Positions 46,401 to 58,860 of a stretch of DNA of 64,000 nt are shown one piece after another. Position 1 is the stretch's first letter. The number at the start of each line of letters is the position of its first letter. The notes beneath the pieces are model-generated. The model was not told where the DNA came from, did no database searches, and saw nothing but the letters and a program-made list of their open reading frames with translations. Origin of the DNA: Apostichopus japonicus (Eukaryota > Echinodermata > Holothuroidea > Aspidochirotida > Stichopodidae); the NCBI RefSeq assembly GCF_037975245.1, contig NC_092576.1:23003611-23067610 (forward strand). Reading direction: 5' to 3'. A program made the translations under genes and the position numbers.

Positions 46401-48040
46401 ATTCCTTACTGAATCTATAGATATTTGGTGCGGGGTCCTTCCTTTGAACACAGTTGTTTTGAATTAATGTAGTTGATAAATTTTAAGCCCTAATTTTGGT
46501 TTATAATCAATAAACAATACAATGAAATGTGTATAAGATTATGTGGACGGTCCACATAATCCGCTCGTACACTAACGATTATATATTCCAATTGAGATTA
46601 CGTGTGTTACAGAAAAAAAGAGGTTAATACTACGATATGAATATATTCAATACATTCAATACACATGATTTAATTAGATGTACGAGTTCGGTAAATACAG
46701 GATATAAAACAGACCCATATTTGACGGGTTGATTCTTTACTGAATCTGTAGATATTTGGTGCTGGGTCCTTCCTTTGAACACAGTTGTATTGAATTAATG
46801 TAGTTGATAAATTTTAAGCCCTAATTTTGGTTTATAATCAATAAACAATACAATGAAATGTATATAAGATTATGTGGACGGTCCACATAATCCGCTCGTA
46901 CACTTACGATTATATATTCCAATTGAGATTACGTGTGCTACAGAAAAAAAGACGTTAATACTTCTATATGAATACATTAAATACCTTCAATACACATGAT
47001 TTAAACAGATCTACGAGTTCGGTAAATACTGGATATAAAACAGACCCATATTTGACGGGTTGATTCCTTACTGAATCTGTAGATATTTGGTGCGGGGTCC
47101 TTCCTTTGAACACAGTTGTTTTGAATTAATGTAGTTGATAAATTTTAAGCCCTAATTTTGGTTTATAATCAATAAACAATACAATGAAATGTGTATAAGA
47201 TTATGTGGTCGGTCCACATAATCCGCTCGTACACCTACGATTATATATTCCTATTGAGATTACGTGTGTTACAGAAAAAAAGGACGTTAATACTACAATA
47301 TGAATATATTCAATACACATGATTTAAACAGTTTTACAAGTTCGGTAAATACAGGATTTAAAACAGACCCATATTTGACGGGTTGATTCCTTACTGAATC
47401 TATCGATATTTGGTGCTGGGTCCTTCCTTTGAGCACAGTTGTTTTGAATTAATAGAGTTCATCAATTTTCAACCCTAATTTTGGTTTATAATCAATAAAC
47501 AATACAATGAAATGTGTATAAGATTATGTGGACGGTCCACATAATCCGCTCGTACACTTACGATTATATATTCCAATTGAGATTACGTGTGTTACAGAAG
47601 AAAAGGACGTTAATACTACAATATGAATATATTCAATACACATGATTTAAACAGATTTACAAGTTCGGTAACTACAGGATATAAAACAGACCCATATTTG
47701 ACGGGTTGAATCCTTACTGAATCTATCGATATTTGGTGCGGGGTCCTTCCTTTGAACACAGTTGTTTTGAATTAATAGAGTTCATCAATTTTCAACCCTA
47801 ATTTTGGTTTATAATCAATAAACAATACAATGAAATGTGTATAAGATTATGTGGACGGTCCACATAATCCGCTCGTACACTTACGATTATATATTCCAAT
47901 TGAGATTACGTATGCTACAGAAAAAAAAGACGTTCATACTTCTATATGAATATATTAAATACCTTCAATACACATGATTTAAACAGATCTACGAGTTCGG
48001 TAAATACAGGATATAAAACAGACCCATATTTGACGTGGTG
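40468..48040. repeat. 331-bp satellite array I with a palindrome in each monomer
   Basis: Monomers are phased by GATTATGTGGAC-G-GTCCACATAATC at about 40951, 41281, 41610, 41940, 42262, 42594, 42926, 43249, 43581, 43913, 44244, 44574, 44897, 45228, 45551, 45883, 46214, 46537, 46868, 47199, 47522 and 47845. Steps are 329-332 or 322-323 bp; the short class lacks a CATTCAATA-type repeat. Each unit also has ACGATTATATATTCCAATTG, CAGATCTACGAGTTCGGTAA, GGATATAAAACAGACCC and TTGGTGCGGGGTCC. A decayed unit (TGTGGACAGTCCCCATAATC) at 40471 marks the left edge. No frames are conserved across units. Confidence 0.95.
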
Positions 48041-49800
48041 ATTCCAACCTGAAACATATCAAGATATGAGGGTGTGTAGCCCTTATTCAGAAGACCGTTA
48101 TTGTGAATTAATGTAGTTGATTAATTTTTAATATTTTCAATTACGGTTTTAGTTATAATCAATTAACAATACAACATCATACGTATAATATAATGTGGAC
48201 GATCCACATAAACCGATTATACAATTACGATTATATATTTCATTTAGGATGACGTGGATTATGAAACAAAAACCTCAATACTACTATTGCGTTCCGGGGG
48301 CTCTTTAGCACAGCAGAGAATACTGTCAGATGTTCCTTTATGGAAATGTCGTGGTTAGATTCTGTTTTTACCTGCATGGTTAACCGTAGTAACTAGAGAC
48401 CATGCCATATTACAGTAACAAGAAAATAAAGAATCTCCGGGTAAGAGAATCTAGTAAAAGTGAATGCAACTTATATAATAGATTAATTTCTAAAATTGTT
48501 AAGGTGTTGACATTCTGGTTAATATAATAAGCAATAAAACAATACAACATGTGACGTAAAATCTCTTTAACTATTTCATTAACAACAACAACATTATTCC
48601 CTCAAACATATGCAAATATGTCGTAGACATTTAACTTACTGATAATACCGTTTTACTGAACCCATAACTCTCTTAATTAGACTACAAAACACATCAATAA
48701 GCATTTAACCCTCCTAAATTACATCCAACTTGACTATAAATATTCATGACATGGCTGGTTATGTAGCTAAGTGCACCGCTTACTACGGATGAGTATAAAA
48801 ACCGTTCACGTTACACTACTATCCTAATACACACTATTTTCTTAACTGCTTCGTTTTAAATAATTAATATGTGAATGTTTATGAGTATTAGCTTACAGGA
48901 TAAGGGTAATAGTAAGTTTTATTTTCGCAGGTTTTTTAAGTCTGGGGGTAAGGGTGCGGGGGGGGGGGCAGCAATACCATCCATAACTTTGCACCGGTGG
49001 TCATTGAGGTCAGTTTACAGGAGTGGTTCATTTCCAATGTTCCCAATTAAAGTTGAGATCAAGTTTCATTACAATGTAGGTAAACCGACTTCCATGCACA
49101 AATTTAATATGATATGGCTATCTATTTTTAATATCAATATTTCTATGCTCAATGACACATGATATAGACAGATCTATAACTTCGGAAAATAAAGGATATT
49201 AACAGACCCTTGTTTGACGTAGTGATGATTAACTGAAATATTTCGAGATTTGAGGATTTGGCCCTTGTTCAGAAGGCTGTCAGTGGGTATTAGATTAGCT
49301 GATCATTTCTGAATATATTCAAGATGAGCTATGCTTAAGAATCAATATGTTATACAATATCGTGTGTCTCAGATTATGTGGACGGTCCACATAATCCGCT
49401 CATATACTCACGATTATATATTCCGATTGGGATTACGTGTGTTACTAAAAAAAAACAACGTTAATACTACTATCCAAATACATTCTATTAACCAAAAGAA
49501 AATATTTAGGTTGTGATTTTTCTTAACAAGCTGCTTTTAAGACAGTCATGTGAACGGTCAACAGTATTATCATACTAATATTAAGGCTTAAGGATTAGGG
49601 TTATTCTTTCGGGGTTTCCTATAATAATCCTAACCCATGTAACCAGGGTTGTTGATGTTGCTTACATTTTTTTCTTCCCAATGTTCCCAAATAAAGTTTT
49701 GTTAAGAATATATTAACCTAAAGGTAAACAGTATGACATGCAAAAATATATATTTTTGGGGATAAAGTTATCTGTTTTTAATATAAATCTTTATATTTTT
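48041..49800. repeat. Long complex unit, copy a
   Basis: The satellite text changes after TTTGACGTGGTGATTCC into GAGGGTGTGTAGCCCTTATT, a variant palindrome (TGTGGACGATCCACATAAAC), CATTCCGGGGGC-like text, TATAAAAACC at 48794, a G run near 48959, and back to a satellite palindrome at 49372. Copies b and c repeat this order. Copy a is the most diverged. Confidence 0.8.
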
Positions 49801-51190
49801 GATTTAAACAGATCTACGAGTTCAGTATTAAAGGTTATAAAACAGACCCATATTTGACGGGTTGATTCCTTCCTGAATCTGTCGATATTTGGTGCGGGGT
49901 CTTTCATAAGAACGGTTATTTTGAATTAATAGAGTTGATAAATTTGAAACCCTAATTTTGGTTTATAATCAATAAACAATACAATGAAATGTGTATAAGA
50001 TTATGTGGACGGTCCACATAATCCGCTCGTACACTCATGACTATATATTCCAATTGAGATTACCTGTGTTACAGAAAAAAAGAAGTTAATACTACTATAT
50101 GAATATATTCAATACATCCAATACACATGATTCAAACAGATCTACGAGTTCGGTAAATACAGGATATAAAACAGACCCATATTTGACGGGTTGATTCCTT
50201 ACTGAATCTGTCGATATTTGGTGCGGGGTCTTTCCTAAGAACATAGTTATTTTGAATTAATAGAGTTCATCAATTTTCAACCCTAATTTTGGTTTATAAT
50301 CAATAAACAATACAATGAAATGTGTATAAGATTGTGTGGACGGTCCACATAATCCGCTCGTACACTTACGATTATATATTCCAATTGAGATTACGTGTGT
50401 TACAGAAAAAAATTGTTAATACTTCTATATGAATATATTAAATACATTCAATACACATGATTTAAACAGATCTACGAGTTCGGTAAATACAGGATATAAA
50501 ACAGACCCATATTTGACGGGTTGATTCCTTACTGAATCTGTAGATATTTGGCGCGGGGTCCTTCCTTAGAACACAGTTATTTTGAATTAATATAGTTGAT
50601 AAATTTTCAACCCTAAGTTTGGTTTATAATCAATAAACAATACAATGAAATGTGTTTAAGATTGTGTGGACGGTCCACATAATCCGCTCGTACACTTACG
50701 ATTGTATATTCCAATTGAGATTACGTGTGTTACAGAAAAAAAAGTGTTAATACTTCTATATGAATACATTCAATACATTCAATACACATGATTTAAACAG
50801 ATCTACGAGTTCGGTAAATACAGGATATAAAACAGACCCATATTTGACGGGTTGATTCCTTACTGAATCTGTAGATATTTGGCGCGGGGTCCTTCCTTAG
50901 AACACAGTTATTTTGAATTAATATAGTTGATAAATTTTCAACCCTAAGTTTGGTTTATAATCAATAAACAATACAATGAAATGTGTTTAAGATTGTGTGG
51001 ACGGTCCACATAATCCGCTCGTACACTTACGATTGTATATTCCAATTGAGATTACGTGTGTTACAGAAAAAAAAGTGTTAATACTTCTATATGAATACAT
51101 TCAATACATTCAATACACATGATTTAAACAGATCTACGAGTTTGGTAAATACAGGATATAAAACAGACCCATATTTGACGGGTTGATTCC
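49801..51190. repeat. 331-bp satellite array II, 4 monomers
   Basis: Palindrome positions are near 49999, 50330, 50660 and 50991. The last three have GATTGTGTGGAC in the left arm, so the palindrome carries one mismatch here. The 50660 and 50991 monomers are nearly identical to each other. Confidence 0.9.
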
Positions 51191-53350
51191 TTATTGAATC
51201 TGTCGAGATTTGAGGGTGTGTAGCCCTTATTCAGAAGACCGTTATTGTGAATTAATGTACTTGATTATTTTTTAATATTTTCAATTATATGGTTTTGGTT
51301 TAGAATCAATAAACAATACAACATCATACGTATAATATAATGTGGACGACCCACATAAACCGATTATACAATTATGATTATATATTTCAATTGAGATGAC
51401 GTGGGTTATTAAACAAAAAACGTCAATACTACTGTTGCATTCCGGGGGCCCATTAGCACAGCAGAGAATACTGTCAAAAGTTCCTTTATGGAAATGTCGT
51501 GGTTAGCTTGTGTATCAGTTAATCGTAGTAAATAGAGACCGGGCCATATTACAATTACAAGAAAATAAAAATCTCTGCGTACAAGAATTTAGTATATGTG
51601 AATACAAGTTTACAATGTAGATTAATTATCAAAATCTGTGTAAGCGGTGACACTCTGGTACATATACTAAGCAATAAAACAATACAACATGTGACGTAAA
51701 ATCTCTTTAACTATTTAATTTACAACAACAACATTATCCCCCTAAACATATGCAGATATGTTGTAGACAATAAATTCACTGGTAATACCGATTTACTTAA
51801 CCCATAACTCTCTTAATTAGACTATAAAACACATCAATTAGCATTTAACCCTCCTAAATTACATACCACTTGAATATAAATATTCATGACATGGCGGGCT
51901 ATGTAGCTCAATGCACAGCTTACTACGGATGAGTATAAAAACCATTCACGTTACACTACTATCCTAATACACACTATTGTCTTAACAGCTTCGTTTTAAA
52001 CAATTAATATTTGAATGGTTATGAGTATTATCTTACAGGATAAGGGTAATAGTAAGTTTTATTTTCACTTTTCTTTTTAAGTCGGGGGGTAAATGTGCGG
52101 GGGGGGGGGGGGCACCAATGCCAACCATAACCCGTGCACCGGTGGTCATTGAGGTCAGTTTACAGGAGTGGTTCATTTCCAATGTTCCCAATTAAAGTTG
52201 AGATCAAGTTTCATTACAATGTAGGTAAGCCGACTTTCATTTAATATGATATGGCTATCTATTTTTAATTTCAATTTTTCTATGCTCAATGACACATGAT
52301 ATAGACAGACCTACAACTTCGGAAAATAAAGGATATAAACAGACCCTTGTTTGACGGAGTGGATGATTAACTGAAATATTTCGAGATTTGAGGGTTTGGC
52401 CCTTGTTCAGAAGGCTGTCAGTGTTAATTAGATTAGCTGATCATTTCTGAATATATTCAAGAGGAGCTTTGCTTAAGAATCAATATGTTATACAATATCA
52501 TGTGTCTCAGATTATGTGGACGGTCCACATAATACGCTCATATACTTACGATTATATATTCCAATTGAGATTACGTGTGTTACTAAAAAAAAACGTTAAT
52601 ACTACTATCGAAATACATTCTATAGACCAAAAGAAAATATTTAGGTTGTGATCTTTCTTAACAAGCTGCTTTTAAGACAATTATTATGTGAACGGTCAAC
52701 AGTATTATCATACTAATATTAAGGGTTAAGGATTAGGGTTATTCTTTCGGGTTTCCTATAATAATCCTAACCCATGTAACGAGGATTGTTGATGCTTGCT
52801 TACACTTTTTTCTTCCCAATGTTCCCAAATAAAGTTTTGTTAAGACTATATTAGCCTAAAGGTAAACCGTATGACATGCAAAAATATATGTTTATTTGAT
52901 AAAGTTATCTGTTTTTAATATAAATCTTTATATGCTCAATGATACGTGATTTCAACAGATCTATGAGTTAAGTAATTAAAGGAAATAAAACAGACCCATA
53001 TTTGACGGGTTGATTCCTTCCTGAATCTGTCGATATTTGGTGCGGGGTCTTTCCTAAGAACATAGTTTATTTGAATTAATAGAGTTCATCAATTTTCAAC
53101 CCTAATTTTGGTTTATAATCAATAAACAATATAATGAAATGTGTATAAGATTATGTGGACGGTCCACATAATCCGCTCGTACACTTACGATTATATATTC
53201 CAATTGAGATTACGTGTGTTACAGAAAAAAAAAAAACGTTTATACTTCTATATGAATATATTAAATACATTCAATACACATGATTTAAACAGATCTACGA
53301 GTTCTGTAAATACAGGATATAAAACAGACCCATATTTGACGGGTTGATTC
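51191..53350. repeat. Long complex unit, copy b (about 2.16 kb)
   Basis: Same order as copy a: GAGGGTGTGTAGCCC, TGTGGACGACCCACATAAAC (51341), TATAAAAACC at 51934, an 11-13 G run near 52100, a standard palindrome at 52510 and another at 53149. It is almost identical to copy c. Confidence 0.85.
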
Positions 53351-55440
53351 CTTATTGAATCTGTCGAGATTTGAGGGTGTGTAGCCCTTATTCAGAAGAC
53401 CGTTATTGTGAATTAATGTACTTGATTAATTTTTAATATTTTCAATTATACGGTTTTGGTTTAGAATCAATAAACAATACAACATCATACGTATAATATA
53501 ATGTGGACGACCCACATAAACCGATTATACAATTATGATTATATATTTCAATTGAGATGACGTGGGTTATTAAACAAAAAACGTCAATACTACTGTTGCA
53601 TTCCGGGGGCCCATTAGCACAGCAGAGAATACTGTCAAAAGTTCCTTTATGGAAATGTCGTGGTTAGCTTGTGTATCAGTTAATCGTAGTAAATGGAGAC
53701 CAGGCCATATTACAATTACAAGAAAATAAAAATCTCTGCGTACAAGAATTTAGTATATGTGAATGCAAGTTTACAATATAGATTAATTATCAAAATCTGT
53801 GTAAACGGTGACACTCTGGTACATATACTAAGCAATAAAACAATACAACATGTGACGTAAAATCTCTTTAACTATTTAATTTACAACAACAACATTATCC
53901 CCCTAAACATATGCAGATATGTTGTAGACAATAAATTCACTGGTAATACCGATTTACTTAACCCATAACTCTCTTAATAAGACTATAAAACACATCAATT
54001 AGCATTTAACCCTCCTAAATTACATACCACTTGAATATAAATATTCATGACATGGCGGGCTATGTAGCTCAATGCACAGCTTACTACGGATGAGTATAAA
54101 AACCATTCACGTTACACTACTATCCTAATACACACTATTGTCTTAACAGCTTCGTTTTAAACAATTAATATTTGAATGGTTATGAGTATTATCTTACAGG
54201 ATAAGGGTAATAGTAAGTTTTATTTTCACTTTTCTTTTTAAGTCGGGGGGTAAATGTGCGGGGGGGGGGGGGCACCAATGCCAACCATAACCCGTGCACC
54301 GGTGGTCATTGAGGTCAGTTTACAGGAGTGGTTCATTTCCAATGTTCCCAATTAAAGTTGAGATCAAGTTTCATTACAATGTAGGTAAGCCGACTTTCAT
54401 TTAATATGATATGGCTATCTATTTTTAATTTCAATTTTTCTATGCTCAATGACACATGATATAGACAGACCTACAACTTCGGAAAATAAAGGATATAAAC
54501 AGACCCTTGTTTGACGGAGTGGATGATTAACTGAAATATTTCGAGATTTGAGGGTTTGGCCCTTGTTCAGAAGGCTGTCAGTGTTAATTAGATTAGCTGA
54601 TCATTTCTGAATATATTCAAGATGAGCTATGCTTAAGAATCAATATGTTATACAATATCGTGTGTCTCAGATTATGTGGACGGTCCACATAATCCGCTCA
54701 TATACTTACGATTATATATTCCGATTGGGATTACGTGTGTTATTAAAAAAAAAACAACGTTAATACTACTATCCAAATACATTCTATTAACCAAAAGAAC
54801 ATATTTAGGTTGTGATTTTTCTTAACAAGCTGCTTTTAAGACAGTCATGTGAACGGTCAACAGTATTATCATACTAATATTAATGGATAAGGATTAGGGT
54901 TATTCTTTCGGGGTTTCCTATAATAACGAGGATTGTTGATGCTTGCTTACATTTTTTCTTCCCAATGTTCCTAAATAAACTTTTGTTAAGAATATATTAA
55001 CCTAAAGGTAAACCGTATGGCATGCCAAAAAATATATATTTGATAAAGTTATCTGTTTTTAATATAAATCTTTATATGCTCAGTGACACATGATTTAAAC
55101 AGATCTACGAATTAGTAATCAGTAATTAAAGGATATAAAACAGACCTATATTTGACGGGTTGATTCCTTCCTGAATCTGCCGATATTTGGTGCGGGGTCC
55201 TTCCTTAGAACACAGTTATTTTGAATTAATAGAGTTCATCAATTTTTAACCCTAATTTTGGTTTATCATCAATAAATAATACAATGAAATGTGTATAAGA
55301 TTATGTGGACGGTCCACATAATCCGCTCGTACACTTACGATTATATATTCCAATTGAAATTACTGTGTTACAACAACAAAAAAGACGTTAATACGATGTG
55401 ATTACTTTCAATGCATTCAATACACAGATCTACAACTTCG
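53351..55440. repeat. Long complex unit, copy c (about 2.16 kb)
   Basis: Near-identical tandem duplicate of copy b: TGTGGACGACCCACATAAAC at 53512, TATAAAAACC at 54094, palindromes at 54670 and 55299. A small deletion is visible near 54926 relative to b (missing the CCTAACCCATGTAAC stretch). Confidence 0.85.
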
Positions 55441-55625
55441 GAAAATAAAGGATATAAACAGACGCTGACCCTTGTTTAACGGAGTGATGATTAAGTGAAA
55501 CATTTATATATCTATATTGAATTTGAGTTTTTCTACGCTCAATGACACATGATATAGACAGATCTACAACTTCGGAAAATAAAGGATATAAACAGACCCT
55601 TGTTTGACGGAGTGATGATTCCATG
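55426..55625. repeat. Decayed satellite edge with local duplication
   Basis: CAGATCTACAACTTCGGAAA followed by ATAAAGGATATAAACAGAC occurs twice, at 55426 and 55558, ending the satellite. It is followed by CAGGGACGTAGCTAAGGCC and a G run of about 22 (55656-55677). Confidence 0.7.
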
Positions 55626-56045
55626 AAATCAGGGACGTAGCTAAGGCCTGATCATTGGGGGGGGGGGGGGGGGGGGGTAGTGGCTGAAATTCCAACTGGA
55701 TAGGTTTTGGAGCCATAAAATTCCGGCTGTTGTTTGTTCTCCCACCCCCCCCCCCTGCTCTACTCGCCAACATTCACATATTGAATACCACTGGCCCTCA
55801 CTTCACAAACTTCTATAAACACTCTGGTTAAGCGAAGCAGGTAAGCAACTAAGTAAAGTTATCTGCTTGAAGGCTTTATAGACTACTGACTACAAAAGCT
55901 ATGTTAATGTAACAAAGGGGAAAACTTTTTATTTTCAACAAATTATATTCGACGACAAAGTGAGTTACCAAAAATACAGAGCTTTTATTGGCACGCTTAA
56001 TATTTTTTCTTTGGGGGGGGGGGGTGGGGGGGATATTTATTACTC
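55626..56045. other. Non-coding, G runs
   Basis: CAGGGACGTAGCTAAGG plus the long G run at 55656-55677 looks like one end of the CAGTGGCGTAGC-type repeats; the opposite end was not found. A second G run is at 56013-56030. No gene was seen. Confidence 0.4.
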
Positions 56046-56049
56046 ACAT

Positions 56050-56380
56050 GAAATGTTTTAATTGTTCACTTCATTCCAACTGATCATTCGGAATGAAGTG
56101 AACAATTAAACATTTTGCAGAAAAATGTTGAGTTGACGAGTTACGATAAGTTGGCAATTAAACACATTGAACATTTTGCAGAAAATGTTTCAATTGCTCA
56201 GATGGAATGAAGTGAACGATCGGAAATTTTGCAGAAAAATGTCAAACTGACGAGATAATGATAAGTTATCAATTAAACATTTTTCAGAAAATTGTTCAAT
56301 TGATCAGTTAAAGCAACTGAGCAATCCAACATTTTCTGATTTTTGATAACATTTTATCTTGTTACTGAAAAATGTCAAAT
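56050..56380. repeat. Cluster of hairpin-forming repeats
   Basis: AATTGTTCACTTCATTCC (about 56060-56077) pairs perfectly with its reverse complement just downstream, around an 11-nt loop. ACATTTTGCAGAAAAATGT, itself a small hairpin, recurs about four times in variants with AATTGNTCAG(T/A) text between. No coding frame is present. It may be a decayed foldback transposon. Confidence 0.65.
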
Positions 56381-56654
56381 TATGGGCCAGAGTTTTTATG
56401 TTGATGGCACTTTTAAGCTTCCGTAGATTAGCATTCAGCGTTTTTTGTATACATAGAAACAATGTATATCTTGAACTTACTTGAAGCTAGCGAACTGGGA
56501 GTATTCAAAATCATACGAAGTTTTGTATGGTGGAGTATAAAGATCGCGTGATAGAATTTCTCAATGTGACAAGGAAAACGTGGTAAAAATGACTGATTAA
56601 AGGTCAATTTTGACCGAAAATTTTAGTTCACTCACAAATTACAAGAATATGTGA

Positions 56655-56735
56655 AAATGAGAGTGCGACAGTCGGAAAAATGAGAGTGCGACAGTCGGAA
56701 ATTCAGACTGTCGCACTCAAATTTTCCAAGTATCG
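56655..56735. repeat. Direct plus inverted GAGTGCGACAGTC repeat
   Basis: AAATGAGAGTGCGACAGTCG occurs twice in tandem (56656, 56679), followed by GACTGTCGCACTCAAATTTT, its reverse complement. The second and third copies form a 13-bp stem with a short loop. Confidence 0.8.
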
Positions 56736-56744
56736 TCAGTTTGA

Positions 56745-56990
56745 CCAAGATTTGGGGGGGGGGAGGGTTATCTATTTTTAATTTGAATCTATTTATGCTC
56801 AATGATACATGAATTAAACAGATCTACCAGTTCGGTTAATAAAGGATATTAACAGTCCCATATTTGACCGGTTTAAGTCTTCCTGTAGAATATCGAGATT
56901 TTATGGGTGGGCGGCCCTCCCAGATTCTTCTTGTTGTGAATTATAGTAGTTGATAAATGTGTGATATTTTCAATTACGGGTTTGGTTATC
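56745..56990. repeat. Detached, decayed 331-bp satellite fragment
   Basis: ACATGAATTAAACAGATCTA, CAGTTCGGTTAATAAAGGAT and CCCATATTTGACC follow satellite order, then the 'atcgagatttta' and 'attacgggtttggtta' text of the long unit. It is separated from the main array by the hairpin segment. Confidence 0.7.
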
Positions 56991-57959
56991 TGGAAATGGT
57001 ATTTATAGTAAGCAGTATACTTTTCTGTATCCTACATAATATTGCGATGGGTATTTGTCGACTTTTAACGTGCGATTCATCGCTATACGTGCATGATATA
57101 GCCTGGGCCATTAGTATACTTTCTTCGAATATCACTTGACGGCTTATTCAAAGAAATCGGCAGTGCAAAAAACGGACTGTTTAAATCTATCTCTGACTAA
57201 TCTATGAAAAAGGAAATGGACAATGGGAATCGTAAGAGAGAACATCTGAAGCGGGGGGGGGGGGGGGGGCGGGGGGTTGTAGGTGGTTGGAAAAGGTTTT
57301 GTCCAAATTTAAGCAGTAAATATACTGAAAAGGTATCAATCCCCTCCCCCAGAAAGTGTTACTTCATTCTTTATTTTCGATGCGAACAATGAAGATTGAG
57401 TGTGCCTGTTATATAACTATATGAAGGTACAAACATAAGCTTTTAGAAAAAACACCAAGTAAACATCGATTTTCATGTTGACAACATCATTTGAATTTCA
57501 AGACATCTTTTATATCTACTCGAAATTCGAAGTATTGTTAATTGTTTGTTTATTTATATAGGCCTTTATGTTTAGATGGGGCAAGAAAAAAAAGAAGGTT
57601 AAAGGTATGCTTTACTTAGAATGTCTGAAAACAATTTGGAGAGTCCAGACCTCCAGGAATTAGTACTTTTTTGAAATCTTTACGAAACTTCCCTAACGAT
57701 AGCGTGCTTTAAGGGGCCAATGCAGCAGACCTGCCACGAACACGTTAATGCACATGCATATTTGGTTGGTTGCAAACTTTCAGGCACATTTTGAAGCAAT
57801 AAATACTAAAAAAGGTGTAACGAAAAAATATACAAACAATGATCACTGTATTTATCATCAACATTGAGGAAAACATTGCATGCATTCCATTTCTGTCATT
57901 TTGCAAGCTTATTATTGATCAAAGACTGTCAAAAAAAAAAAAAATGTACATCATAAATT
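56991..57959. other. Non-coding; long G run
   Basis: A G run of about 18 lies at 57253-57270. No supported gene. One plus-strand frame over 56957-57139 is hydrophobic but unsupported. Confidence 0.4.
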
Positions 57960-58119
57960 TCAAGATTGAACATTTGCAGTACTATATATACGTATATGCG
58001 GCTGTGCAATGTCGTTTGTGTTGGTTGTTTGCGATACTGCTGTCATGGTGGTTGAATAATTATCCTCTTCGACATTGTCATGTGTTATGTTTGCTACCTT
58101 TTTAAATATAGGAATAAGT
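57960..58119 (-). CDS. Weak exon candidate, minus strand
   Basis: A minus-strand frame reads LIPIFKKVANITHDNVEEDN and YSTTMTAVSQTTNTNDIAQP, with an acceptor-like AAAAAG before GTAGCA and a possible donor CATATAC|GTATAT. A phase-1 exit there would fit the entry of the 39974-39919 exon. Composition (Thr/Asn/Asp-rich) is protein-like, but the splice sites are poor and the distance is large. It may equally be chance. Confidence 0.2.
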
Positions 58120-58299
58120 TATGTTGTAACTCTCTAACAGCGTAGAGCAGGAAGCAGAGAACAATGTGAAATTTACAGAACCTTTATAAAAGACATTTTA
58201 CATGGAATTTTTTTTTCGTGTCGAAAGCAGCGCCATTTTGACTTCCTCCCTCGCATGATAAATTTCTGACACCTTCAAATAGTTTTGGTTAGGCTTATT

Positions 58300-58395
58300 T
58301 AATAATTCAAGATCAAGTGTATAAGATTTGTGGATGGTCCACACAATGCTCTCGTATACTCACGATAATAATATTCGAAGCGAATTGCTTAGCAA
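58300..58395. repeat. Outermost decayed satellite fragment
   Basis: AAGTGTATAAGATTTGTGGA, TGGTCCACACAATGCTCTCG and TATACTCACGAT follow the 331-bp monomer, with mismatches in the palindrome. Confidence 0.7.
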
Positions 58396-58644
58396 AGATG
58401 TTAATATAAAAGGAGTTGTATCGAAGGTTTACGACACATAAACCATGTTTGTGCCTTCAAATTCTTCTTGAGCAAAGCAAAAGAAAAACCAAGAAAAAGA
58501 TCATACACAACAAATATCATCAGGTTGCTTTAAGTTGGTTTATCTCTTCCAAATAGTTTACAAAGGTTAAATAGAATGAAAGAAGTACAGTGTTACACAT
58601 GAACACAGGACATTGGTCTTGTTTTAATTAACATTGAATAAAAA

Positions 58645-58860
58645 AAGGACTACCATTTCAAAATATCAAAATCTAAACTGATATGAACATCAAAACATTT
58701 AATGGAAAAAAGCACTACATCTCAAAATATAAACTGATATGAACATTAAAACATTTAATAAAAAAAGCACATCTCAAATAAAAACTGATATTGAACATTA
58801 AAACATTTAATAAAATCAAGTACTACATCTCAAAATATAAACTGATATGAACAACAACAA
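58645..58860. repeat. About 62-bp tandem repeat, 4 copies
   Basis: Units of CTACATCTCAAAATATAAAC, TGATATGAACATTAAAACAT and TTAATAAAAAAAG repeat near 58648, 58710, 58763 and 58825 with small indels. Confidence 0.8.

Noticed and set aside
40951-48041. CRISPR-like array because of regular palindromic repeats
   Set aside because: The period is about 331 bp, the whole unit repeats including what would be spacers, and the genome is eukaryotic.
57839-58105. Plus-strand 88-codon hydrophobic frame
   Set aside because: It runs through a poly-A tract (KKKK), has no splice or promoter support, and overlaps a slightly better minus-strand candidate.
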